Assembly: GCF_045679555.1 (NCBI RefSeq)
Contig: NC_092087.1
Location: 89,302,966 to 89,366,965, forward strand
Direction: 5' to 3'
DNA length: 64,000 nucleotides
Source of the DNA: Salvelinus alpinus
Lineage: Eukaryota; Chordata; Actinopteri; Salmoniformes; Salmonidae
This document shows positions 13,116-25,100 of the stretch, piece after piece. Made by a program: the position numbers and the translations under genes. The notes under the pieces were generated by a model that saw only the letters and a list, made by a program, of their open reading frames with translations, was not told where the DNA came from and searched no databases. Position 1 is the first letter of the stretch. The number at the start of each line of letters is the position of its first letter.

Positions 13116-14956
13116 CCTGATGAGGACAGGGGTGCTGTTTTCACTTTTGGGGAAAATCGTATCCAATTTAAACGGCCTCGTACTCAATTCTTGCTCGTAC
13201 AATATGCATATTATTATTACTATTGGATAGAAAACACTCTCTAGTTTCTAAAACCGTTTGAATTTTGTCTGTGGGTAAAACGGAACTCTTTTGGCAGCAC
13301 ACTTTGTGACCAGGAAGTGGAAAGTCTGAAATCTATCTTCTATTCAAGTGACTGCCTATAAATGGGCATGATACGTATGACTATACGTGCACGTCATACG
13401 CCTTCACCCGGATGTCAAGAGGAAGTGAGAGGAAAAATGAGTTGATTATCTCTGTCTGACGTTGAATAAATCATCTTGGAACAACGTGTCCCCCATTTTC
13501 TGTTGTCTGCAAGGCGCGTGGGGTGACCTGTTATTGCCTACTGGAAACCTGTCGATATGGTCGAATATGAGCTCCGGCTTTGAATTTATTTGATACATGT
13601 TACAATATCATCCTAAAGTATGTTTTTTCAATATAGTTTCATTAGATTATTTAACTTTATTCGGGACGTTAGTTGTGTTGCGTTGTTCGACTTTGTTGAC
13701 GTTGGAGAGCTTAGCGCTGCATGGCCAGTGTGCTTGCTAATTCAAGAGGGAAAAAGAACTTTCTGAATCCAAAACAACGACGTTCTGGACAAAGGACCCC
13801 TTGTACAACATTCTGATAGAAGATCAGCAAAAGTAGGAACCATTTTGTGATGCTATTTCATATATCTGTCGAACTGTGTACCAGTAGCTTTACGCTCAGG
13901 TTTTGGTTATTCCCTTACCATAACTAAGTCTTATGTCGTAATGAAGATATTTTTTGAATTCTAACACTGCGATTGCATTAAGAACTAATGGATCTATCGT
14001 TTCCTATACAACATGTATTTTTTTGTAATGTTTATGAATAGCTATTTGGTCAGAATTAGTGAGAGTCTAATAGAAATATCTGCACATTCTGGGAAAAAGA
14101 TGCTACGTTGTATAACCACGGATTTCAGCTCTAAATATGCACATTTTCGAACAAAACATAAGTGTATGTATAACCTGATGTTACAGGACTGTCATCTGAG
14201 GAAGGTTTATGAAGGTTAGTGAAATGTAATATCTTTTGCTGGTTTATTCGCTAACGCTAACGTGCCTATTGCTATCGCTAACGTGCCTCGATGAATGAAT
14301 GCGGTAGTGTGGTAGGCTATTGTAGTAAGCTAATATAATGCTATATTGTGTTTTCGCTGTAAAACACTTAGAAAATCTGAAATATTGGCTGTATTCACAA
14401 GATCTTTGTCTTTAATTTGCTATACACCATGTATTTTTCAGAAATGTTTTATGATGAGTATTTCGGTATGTCACGTTGGTGTCTGTAATTATTCTGGCTG
14501 CTTTCGGTGCAATTTCTGATTGTAGCCGCAATGTAAACTATGATTTATACCTGAAATATGGACATTTTTCGAACAAAACATAGATTTATTGTATAACATG
14601 TTATAAGACTGTCATCTGATTAAGTTGTTTCTTGGTTTCTTTTGTTTGTTCTAGGTTAGTTTGGTTGATTTTGATTTTGCTACCTGTGCTGTGAAAAATG
14701 TCTGTGCTTTTTTCTATTTGTTGGTGAGCTAACATAAATATATATTGTGTTTTCCCTGTAAAACATTAAAAAAATCGGACATGTTGGCTGGATTCACAAG
14801 ATGTGTATCTTTCATTAGCTGTATTGGACTTGTTAATGTGTGAAAGTTAAATATTTCTAAAAAAATATTTTTGGAATTTCGCACTCTGCCTTTTCAGTGG
14901 AATGTGGGAGGAGTTCCGCTAGTGGAACGGGGGGGGGGGGGGGGGGGTGAGACAGG
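13116..14956 (-). mobile_element. TTAA-flanked element, copy 2 of a pile-up
   Basis: It starts directly after the TTAA of copy 1 and ends at TTAA 14957-14960. The interior is related in reverse to 3298-5124 (for example TATGCATATTATTATTACTA and GAAAACACTCTCTAGTTTCT). A G run of about 18 lies near 14930-14947. No transposase. Confidence 0.6.
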
Positions 14957-14960
14957 TTAA

Positions 14961-15937
14961 ACAATCTGTCCGGCGCCATCTTGGATTAGCACCTATTCTA
15001 ATCGAAAACTATTCATAAACTTGACTAAAAAAATACAAGTTGGACAGCTAATGAAAGATAAATTAGTTCTTAATGCAATCGCGGTGTTAGATTTTTAAAA
15101 TTAACGTTACTAGACATACAGTGTGCGTTACAGCCAGACCAGTGCCGCAATAACGGCGACCAAACACTTTTACATTTTTCCACATAAATACGGAATAACA
15201 TCATAAATAGCTCTTACTTTTGGACGAGCTTCCATCAGAATCTTGGGCAAGGTGTCCTTTCGCCAGAACAATCGTCTTTGGGTTGAAAGATGTCCTCTTG
15301 TCCTGTCGAAATAGCCGCTAACGTTAGCCACCCACTGGAGAGGTGTCCAACTCGTGAAAGCGCATCACAAAGAATTCCAGGAAAATCGCAATAAACTGCT
15401 ATAAACTGCTATAAGTCGGTTTAAATTAACTACCTTATGATGTCTTTAACAACTATAACGAATAAAAACATGACCGGAGATACAGAACTGCTAAAACGAA
15501 AGCTTTGCAGGAGGCCATTGTGATGTCCCTGACGCGCCAGACGCCCAGTTGAAAAGAACGCTACTTCCGTTCCACGGGCTTATAAAGGGTCCCAGATTGC
15601 GCAATCCACTCCATTCAAATTCTCCCCGCTTACTGACATCTAGAGGAAGACGTATGCAGTGCATGTAGCCCGATGGCTTTCATGGGGACTTATAAACTGA
15701 CCTCAGAACAGGGACCTCAATTTCTGAAATCTCACTCCCTGACAGGAAATGTGCTGCAGAATGGGCTCTGTTTCACCCACAGACATAATTCAAACGGTTT
15801 TAGAAACTAGAGATTGTTTTCTATCCAATAGTAATAATAATATGCATATTGTACGAGCAAGAATTGAGTACGAGGCAGTTTAATTTGGGAACGCTAAATG
15901 TCGAAGTTGAAACAGCACCCCCTGTAGTGACAAGAAG
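14961..15937 (+). mobile_element. TTAA-flanked element, copy 3 of a pile-up
   Basis: It is in forward orientation between TTAA 14957-14960 and 15938-15941. It matches roughly the right half of 3298-5124, from AATCTGTCCG(G)CGCCATCTTG to the GACAAGAAGTT end. The left half is missing. Confidence 0.6.
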
Positions 15938-15941
15938 TTAA

Positions 15942-17232
15942 TCCAGCCACAGTGTCTGATTTCAAAAAGGCTTTACAACGAAAGCACCACAAACAATTAT
16001 GTTAGGTCACCACCAAGTCAGAAAAACACAGCCATTTTTCCAAACAAAGAGAGGAGTCACAAAACGCACAAATAGAGATAAAATGAATCACTAACCTTTG
16101 ATGATCCTCATCAGATGACACTCATAGGACTTCATTTTACATAATACATGTATGGTTTGTTCGGTAAAGTTCAGATTTATATAAAAAAATCTAATTTTAC
16201 ATTGTCGCGTTACGTTCAGTAGTTCTAAAACATGCGGTGACTTTGCAGTGAGCTACATCAATTTACAGAAATACTCATCATAAATGTTGATGAAAATACA
16301 AGTGTTATACATGGAATTAGAGATATACTTCTCCGTAATGCAACCCCTGTGTCAAATTTCAAAAAAACTTTACGCAAAAAGCATACCATGCAATAATCTG
16401 AGTACAGCGTTCAGACAAAGCAGCCAAAAAGATATCCGCCATATTGTGTAGTCAACATTAGTCAGAAATAGCATTCTAAATATTCACTTACCTTTGATGA
16501 TCTTCATCAGAATGCACTCCCACGAATCCCAGTTCCACAATAAATGTTTGATTTGTTCGATAAAGTTCATAATTTATTTCCAAATAGCTTCTTTTGTTAG
16601 CGCGTTTGGAAAACAAATCCAAATGCGCGTGCAGGTCCAGCCGAATGTCGGACGAAAATTTCAAAAAGTTATATTACAGGTCGTAGAAACATGTCAAACT
16701 AAGTATAGAATCAATCTTTAGGATGTTTTAATCATACATCTTCAATAATGTTCCAACCGGAAAATTCCTATGTCTGTAGAAAAGCAATGGAACGAGAGCT
16801 AACTCTCTCGTGACCGTGCATTACGAGCCTGTGGCACTCTGCCAGACACCTGGCTCAATCCCCTCTCATTCAGCCCAACTTCATAGTAGAAGCCTCAAAC
16901 AAAGTTCTAAAGACTGTTGACATCTAGTGGAAGCGTTAGGAAGTGCAACATAACCAATATCCTACTGTATATTGGAATGGAAAAGAGTTGAAAAACTACA
17001 AACCTCAGATTTCCCACTTCCTGGTTGGATTTTTCTCAGGTTGCCATATGAGTTCTGTTATACTCATAGACATCATTCAAACAGTTTTAGAAACTTCAGA
17101 GTGTTTTCTATCCAATACTACTAATAATATGCATATATTAGCATTTGGGACAGAGTAGCAGGCAGTTTACTCTGGGCACCTTATTCATCCAAGCTACTCA
17201 AAACTGCCCCCCTGTCACCAAGAAGTTTTATT
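15942..17232 (+). mobile_element. TTAA-element relative, copy 4 of a pile-up
   Basis: A diverged relative begins after TTAA 15938-15941 and ends in ACCAAGAAGTTTTA near 17232. It shares the recurring CTAACCTTTGATGATC(C/T)TCATCAGA motif type and the GTTTTAGAAACTTCAGAGTG stretch. The right flank is not an exact TTAA, so the end is approximate. Confidence 0.45.
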
Positions 17233-18371
17233 CTAGGTTCATTTCAGTGAATAGAAATATTATTTCTGAGGTTAGTAAGACAACTAAGTAACACTGCCTC
17301 TGTGTTTGAGTAATCAACTCGACAGTAAGATTTGATTATTTGAATCAGCTGTGTAGTGCCTGGGAATAAAACCAAAACATTCACCCCTTGGGGTCCCCAG
17401 GACTGAGTTGAGGAAACGCTGGCATCGCCACTCATGGTTAAATGATTCAATGGCGCCATCATGTGGCTAATAGGCAGAAATACAAGAAACAAGAGCAGAG
17501 TGGAAATAGTTATGAATCAATGTATTATTAGTTGATCAAATAGTCAAATCAAACAATCTATGTATTTATTGTTGAAATGTTGATCTTATTTAAAACATGA
17601 TGCTTATACTGTATTGACACTAAACCACACAGTAAAAATTGCAAAGGTAAACATGTATTTAACGTATATAAAATACATAATAATGAAAAATGTGATGACA
17701 AAACAAGTGATATCATGACACTGAACAATATAGCATTACGTAATATACAATTATAATTAATATAAAATGTAAAAAACTGCAAATGTTTAAATGTATGTAA
17801 TGTGCTGATTACATGTTTTTAAATTAAAAAAAACAATATAATATTATAAAATATAAAACGTATAATAAGTAATAATGTCTGACAGCAATACAACGTAAAT
17901 CATTAAACACATCAGGAGAAACTTGACCCAAGAGCTAAATATATTAAAAAGCTGTTATCAATATTATCCATATTAGTTGCTGAGGAAAGTAGGACTGTTG
18001 ATATTATAAATCCCTAAAATAGCAAAATCCCATCGAAATATAATCTTAAACTATAGATAGTAAACAGATTGCTACACAAGAAAAAATGTGGAAATGGAAA
18101 AATCCCATTGAAAAAAAGCAGAAGCATAACCCATCATATTTATCATCAATATAAAAAAATATAATAAGAAAATAAAAAATATATTCCAGCATTTACTCAG
18201 AGCTAAAGTTCATGGTCTGGAAAACCATCTATATATAATAGCAAGAGAATAGAGGTGTGAGGCCTAGCTTTGGATTGGAACCTTAGCTCTTCAGTCCAGA
18301 TTTGGTGGTGGTTCTCTTTAGTCCAGGATCTGTGGTGGTTCTCTTCAGATCAGGTTCTGTGGTGGTTCTCT
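17233..18371. other. AT-rich 3' flank of the CD22-like gene
   Basis: A/T-rich sequence downstream of the CD22-like stop codon. It probably includes the 3' UTR, but I cannot place a poly(A) site with confidence. A near-triplicate GAGAACCACCACAGA-type motif sits just after the stop (18280-18370, minus strand). Confidence 0.5.
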
Positions 18372-18395
18372 TCAGTGGGAGGGTCCCCTCACATT
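18372..18395 (-). CDS. CD22-like terminal exon
   Basis: An eight-codon exon after a CTTTCAG acceptor reads NVRGPSH then TGA and stays in phase with the preceding tail exon. Confidence 0.65.
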   Translation of the reverse strand, partial: NVRGPSH

Positions 18396-19137
18396 CTGAA
18401 AGAAGACACTGAATTAGCAATTTACACTCCAACTAAAATGTTTATGAACACACACACACACTTACTGTCAGGGTGTCATACTCTGGTGACCTGGGGCCTG
18501 TTGCACAAAAGTAGAATTAAGACATCCGGGATAAATGACTCAGCTGAGCTCAATGAAGCCAAAACATGTGCGTCCAGGCTTAATTGGTTGCACAAAGACC
18601 AAGCCAGGATGAGCAGACACGGATTCATTAAGCCAGGTGAAACCAATCCTGGATAGGTGCGCGCTCACGGCTCACTCAAATAGACCCCGCCACAGATCAC
18701 AGATTAACTGATTTACCATGGCAACTAGAGCCGCGTACTTTTCCCCGTCGGAAGCACAAATCCTCATGGAGGCATACGAGGAGGTAAAAGATATAATTAA
18801 GAAGAAAGGCAACACCGCCACAGTGATAAAGCAAAGAGAAAAAGCGTGGCAAAGTATTGCAGACCGCCTGAATGCGTAAGTAGTGCACAATTACACACTC
18901 ACCGCTCCGCTGAAACATCACAATTACAATTCAAATATTTAATTCACATCTCCAAAAATGCAGTTGTACTGTAATTATGAAACGGTTAAATTTTTAATTG
19001 AAATGCACTGCAGATATGAGTGAAATTGTGTAAAGTAACTCCATCACGCTGTATAAAGCTATGATAAATTTTTTGATATTTTTACTGAAAACAAGACAAA
19101 AATACCAAGTAATTTTTTGCAGTGTGACTCCATTAAA

Positions 19138-19168
<31 letters not shown>

Positions 19169-22100
19169 TAAACATGAACGGGCCAAAACGGACATGGCAG
19201 CAGGTCAAAATCAAATACAAGAACATTCTGCAGAATGGTATGGTCCCTGACTAATATTTAACAAAGCACAAGCATATATTGTACCCAGAAGGTGCCTGCT
19301 CACACATTGTCTGTACTGTTTTAGCAGTGAAAAAGAATACCCACAGACAAGGCACGGGTGGTGGGTCACCAAAGGCTGACCTTACCCCAGCAGAGGACAT
19401 GGCCTTGGAGCTAAATAAAGGCAGGCCCGTCTTAGAGGGGATCCCTGGGGGGAAAGAGACGAGCATAGGTTCCTCCCAAGATGCCACCCGCTTCATTCAA
19501 GGTATGTCCTTCCATCTCTACATGGGATACAACCACATTCATATTGAATCAATTTGGACTGTCTGACTTTGGTTTACCTATTGCCTTGCAGTGTCTGGCA
19601 GCACTGTGTTCCTGTTAGAGCCACCAGCACAAGCACCAGACGATGCTGATCCAGTGAGTACTCCATCAAAGGCATACTGTAGGCCTGGCATGTCTTGTCT
19701 ACTAGCTTCAATATGAATCCGATTAAATGTGATAGGGTGAAGGCCCCAGTGCAGCAGCAACAGCACATGATGGAGACGATGATGAGGAGGAGACCATCTC
19801 TCTGGATTCCAGAAGGCATGAGGTATCATGTTAAGACTGTGAAAGTACTATTTACTCTACAATGGTGAGGAGTCCTCATCAAAATCAAAAAATCTAATTT
19901 CTTTTACAGGACCCAGATGCTATACAGTGGGAAAACCAGCCTGGCAACATAGTGCGTATTAATAAAAGGACACCACATCCTGCCAAATTCCAGCTGCGCT
20001 AATTGTATTGTGTTCACAGAGCTCACAAGCTATCAGAAAGTTGTATGGCAACCACCTCCGGCGCCAAATAGAACTGGCAGACATAGACATTCAGTACAAG
20101 AAGAAAAAGATGGAAAATCTTGCACTGGAGTCCGAAATAAAAAAGAGGACAATTAGGAAACTGGACCTTGAAATAAAAAAACTTGAGAGGGAGGTGAGAT
20201 ATGCCTTCAATGTACACTGTATGCTAACTGTAACACAAATGTATTAATCATTATTTTTCTTTCCTCCCCCAGCTCCAAGAAGATGACACAGCTCAAAATA
20301 AAAATTAGGTATATTCTCGTAAAGTCAAGTGAGCCATGACATATGAGCTCTTATTGTGAGCACACAGGACGGTGGCATCTTTCTAAGGTTTTTTTTATTT
20401 TCCCAGCAATCAGTACAACCAAGTCATCGTTATAAGGCATCGCCCTCTTTTGCCCACCCCCCCAGCACCAGGTGTGGCCACTAGCCTATATGAAGGCCCA
20501 AAATTGTGTGTTCCTTTCTGCTCTGACAATGGCATGCCCATTCGTGCGAGATGTGGTGGATGAAGAAGCACTTGTGCTGAGGAGAGCCTTCAGGCGAGAA
20601 AGGGTCTTCAGGGACCGGTTGGACCCACTGGCCTTCCCTGATGACCATCTATATGAAAGATACAGGTTTTCTGCAGATGGCATCAGGTATCTATGCAGAC
20701 TACTGGGTCCCAGGATTAAGCACCGCACTGCACGGAGCCATGCACTGAGTGTGGAGCAAATGGTTTGTGTGGCCTTGCGCTTTTTTGCTAGTGGAGCCTT
20801 CCTGTACTCAGTGGGGGATGCTGAACAAGGCCACAATTTGCCGCACAATAAGGAGTGTGTGTCTGGCTATCAAAGCATTAGCAGATGTCTTCATCTCCTT
20901 CCCTGGCCACAGAAGACTCTGTGACATCAAAGAGGAGTTCTATAGGATTGCAGGTAAGAGGATCTACAAATTACAGGACAACTGTTAACACATAGTAGGA
21001 TACTCATTACTTTGTGTGACAGGTTTCCCCAATGTCATTGGTGCAGTGGACTGCACACACATAAGGATAAAAGCCCCCTCAGGTGCCCATGAGGCCGATT
21101 TTGTGAATAGGAAATCCTTTCACAGCATTAATGTTCAGGTGAACATAACTTTTTGATATTGTCCATTGACGAACACTCTGCATTGCCAGTGATGTGCATT
21201 GATTGGTGTAATATTCCTCATCTTATGATTTCAGATGGTCTGCAATGCTGACTGTGTGATCAGCAATGTTGTGGCAAAATGGCCTGGCTCAGTCCATGAC
21301 TCCAGAATCTTTCGGGCCTCTGAAATCTATCACAAGGTAAGCCACACAACCCCTATTTATAACCATCATGGCTGTGTCAAGAATATCACTGTGTTTATGA
21401 GGTAGTAATGATGAGATTTTGTGTTGACAGGTGAACTCTCTGGTGTGTTGCTGGGAGACAGGGGGTATGGCTGCCAGCCTTTTCTCCTGACACCTTTCAC
21501 AGACCCCCAGGAAGCACAGCAGGCCTACAACCATGCCCATGCCAGGACCAGGGCCAGAGTTGAAATGACCTTTGGCCTCCTGAAGGCACGCTTTCACTGC
21601 CTTCACAAATTAAGGGTCAGCCCTGTTAGGGCATGTGATATTACTGTGGCTTGTGCTGTCCTCCACAATGTGGCCTGCCTGAGGAAGGAGAGGGCCCCCA
21701 GAGTGCCACCAGCCATGGACTGGGACAATCCGGCAATCTTCCCTGATGACGACAGTGGTCGGCTGCTGAGGGACCAATATGTGTTGAATTATTTTAGTTA
21801 GTATGTGTGCTTTCAATTTTGGTTAAATATGTCCTGCGGTGGCAGAGGAATTTGGGTTTTTTTGGGTTCGTTTTTTGACGAATTTGGCCTCTTATGATGT
21901 TTGTGCGGTATACTGTGTGTAATACAAGGCTGCAGGGAGGCTACTGCATCCATTCATTTGTCTGTTCAGTTGATGTGTATGGATTTGTCCTGCATTTATT
22001 TTAGTGTGCAGACATGCAGGGTGTGTTATATACAGACCTTTGAATGTGTATGTATCATTTTGTATAATATGCTTGGATTCTGTGCTTTCCATCTTGTAGA

Positions 22101-25100
22101 GTCACTGTGACTTCAGTTTCGAAAGGAGCTGATGGTTTACCTGCTTTGTTTTGTCCTTATTCAATAAAGGAACATAATGTTACACATTGTGTTTTTATAT
22201 TCATATGGAATGTGTATTTGTTTATATGACAGAGTACTAGGGCCACACTGAAGAAAAAGGATAAAGTCATAAATTTATGAGGCTGGTTCTTTCTGCAGAA
22301 AAGCTACATATTGTTTTTACAGTTTTGATACTTATGACAAGGTGATACTTAATATTCTGGCACATCAGCATGTCTTTGTTTATGAAACCATACTGAAGTA
22401 CAATTTCACGAAATGCCCCACATCTGTCATTTTAACAACTGTCCTCCTTTAAAACAACTGGTTACAATATTATGACTTGTGTTTTTTTCCCCTCTGTGGC
22501 CCTAATATTCTATCATTTTATATATAGCCTTATAGTCTATGGGAAACTGTAAATTATCTAATGATAGCAACATCATCTAAAAATCATTTTTTATCCAAAA
22601 TCATTGAAATTAATGATCACAAACGTTTAAATAATAACAGTGGGTCTAGTTATATGTGATAACAATGTATAGTGAGCAGTGAAATAACTATTGGTTTCCA
22701 TTTGTGGTGACTGCTGACTGACATTAGGGATGAGATTAAATAGATCCTGGAATTTAGCCTGGTCTGGAGCAGGCTAGCTCCACAGAATAAATCTCCATGG
22801 TAATTTATACCATAACATATCCTCCTGCCCCCTATCCATCTTTAGTGCAACCGGATTACGGATCAATTGAGCCAGGATCACCAAGATATCCTGGCTTAAT
22901 CCCTTATCCTAGTTTTGTGCAACAGGCCCCTGGTCTTCATGTTCAGAGGTGAGTACATGTCACTGTTGGCGTCATTGTTAGGGTCAGGATGGACATTCTG
23001 TGGACAGAAAGAGGGGGAGGGAGAGAGAGAGAGAGGGAAAAATATAGAGAGAGGGGGAGGGAGAGAGAGGGAAAGATATAGAGAGAGTGGGAAGGAGAGA
23101 GAGAGATATAGAGAGAGGGAAAGAGAGAGAGAGAGAGAGAGAGAGGAAATTCATGTGTTCATTGAAACACCAGTCTTTCCATCATTTTCTCTAAACACAT
23201 TCAAGTATAAAACACAAACACACTAACAAACAATCAAAATGAATTATAAGAGACTTGCCAGAGTGTCGTAGTCAGGGGACATGGTCCTCATGTTCAGACC
23301 TGTGTACGTGTCACTGTTACAGTCAGGACGGACACTCTGTGGAGAGAGAGAGAGGTAACAATGAAAATAGTACGAAAGAGACTGTCGTGAAACAGTAAAC
23401 TAATGAAAATGGAGTTGTAACTCAGGGTTTCCCAAACTCAGAGCTGTGCCCTGCATGTTTTGAGCTCAGAGCTGCACAATTAGTTTTTTGCCCTAGCACT
23501 ACACAGCTGATTCATATAATCAAAGCCTGATGAGTTGTGGGAGGGGGGGGGGGGGGGGGGTCCTGGTGTAACTAATAGAATCACCTGTGTGTCTGCTGTG
23601 GCATCACTTCCTCCTGTGGATCTCCTGTGAAGAGCGACAGAGTGAGTTCTGCTCTCTACTGACCTCTAGTGGAAGTTGATATGTTACTAATACATTTTAA
23701 CAGGTTTCTTACTTTATCTTTATTTAACTAGGCAAGTCAGTTATGAACAAACTCTTATTTTCAATGACGTCCTAGGAACAGTGGGTTAACTGCCTTGTTC
23801 AGGGGTGGAACGACATATTTTTATCTTGTCAGCTCAGAGATTCAATCTTGCAACCTTTCAGTTACAAGTTCAACGCTCTAACCACTAAGCTACCTGCCAC
23901 CCCAGGTGGCCTAGTGGTTAAGGGCATTGGGCCTATAACTTAATGAATGAATTAAGTTAATAACAAATCAGAGGTCTAAGGTGAAAGAATAATACAAACA
24001 TCAATGTTCCCTTCTTCACTCACCTGAACCACATGAGTCCAGAGAGACAGAGGATGAGAACCAGAACAACCACTATGATTCCTACAGCTGCAGTCAGAAC
24101 TGAGGTTTGTTTCTCTAAAAGATCAAATGGATGATATGAGAACATGTTATTATGAAGTGAAAATGAATATACAGCAATACAGGGCATTAATGCAATACGT
24201 GTATATATAAACCTATGTATAGTTATCAACCAAAGTATAATAAGGCAGACTAGAAGGAGATTACAGTGAAACATAATTTCTTATTGAACATCATTTTGTA
24301 TTGAAGTATAGAAGATGTAACTTTACCTGCTACAATGATCATCAGAGCTGTAGAGTTCATAGATCCTCTTCCATTCTGGGTCTCACAGTAATATTCTCCT
24401 CTGTCCTCAGAGATGATGTTAGTGATGCTGTAACTCTGTCCTGATGCCTTTGGTGAGGTTACGTTCTTCTTGTACCAGGTGTATTTGTCCACAGGTGGGT
24501 TGGCATCACTGCTGCAGGTCAGAGTCACTGAACTGCCCTCCACTATTTCACCAGATTGACTGACTGACACTGAGGTGTTCTTTGGAGCATCTAGTAAAGC
24601 AGAATTTGTCAGAGGGTTAGGACTGTATTACTACCTCAAATGACGTCATGTCAAAAATAAGTTATATCTAAAGTCAGAGGACTATCTAAAACTATCACTT
24701 ACAAAAAACAAGAACAATAATACATTTGGAGATACTTTAGGACTTGAGTGTCTACTAAACTATTCTTCAAGTGTTTGAGGTACTGAACATTCTAACTATA
24801 GACATGCATACATCTATGACATTACACACAATGTCTATGTAATGATGAATATTGATAGATAAAGCAGTAATACTCTTGTCATTGATATTAAATGATTGAT
24901 ACTTTCTAAGTATAATAGTAGTTTAATTCATACTCACACACTGCAGGAGAGTGGAGGTCCTCATGGTGTTCTACAGTACAGGAGTAACTGTCCACAGAAT
25001 GACCCAACACTACTAGAGTATTACTAGAGTATTGTTGGGAAGTGGGCTCATCAAGACGTTGTCCGTTCTTGTACCAGATGTAGGTGGGGTTGTCAGTCAG

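Larger units (their letters stand above)
18494..22929 (+). mobile_element. full-length PIF/Harbinger transposon
   Basis: The terminal inverted repeats start GGGCCTGTTGCACAAAA and match at both ends over at least 17 bp. The element is flanked by a 3-bp CTG duplication (18491-18493 and 22930-22932), as PIF/Harbinger elements make. It carries the two expected genes in the same orientation: a Myb/SANT-like accessory protein (18718-20308) and a HARBI1-type DDE nuclease (20529-21801). A GT repeat lies near 19140-19164 and an AATAAA signal near 22163. The region 21802-22929 holds no further gene. Confidence 0.95.

Noticed and set aside
12112-17232. Protein-coding gene between 12 and 17 kb
   Set aside because: Only short frames exist, and the sequence is made of related TTAA-flanked elements.
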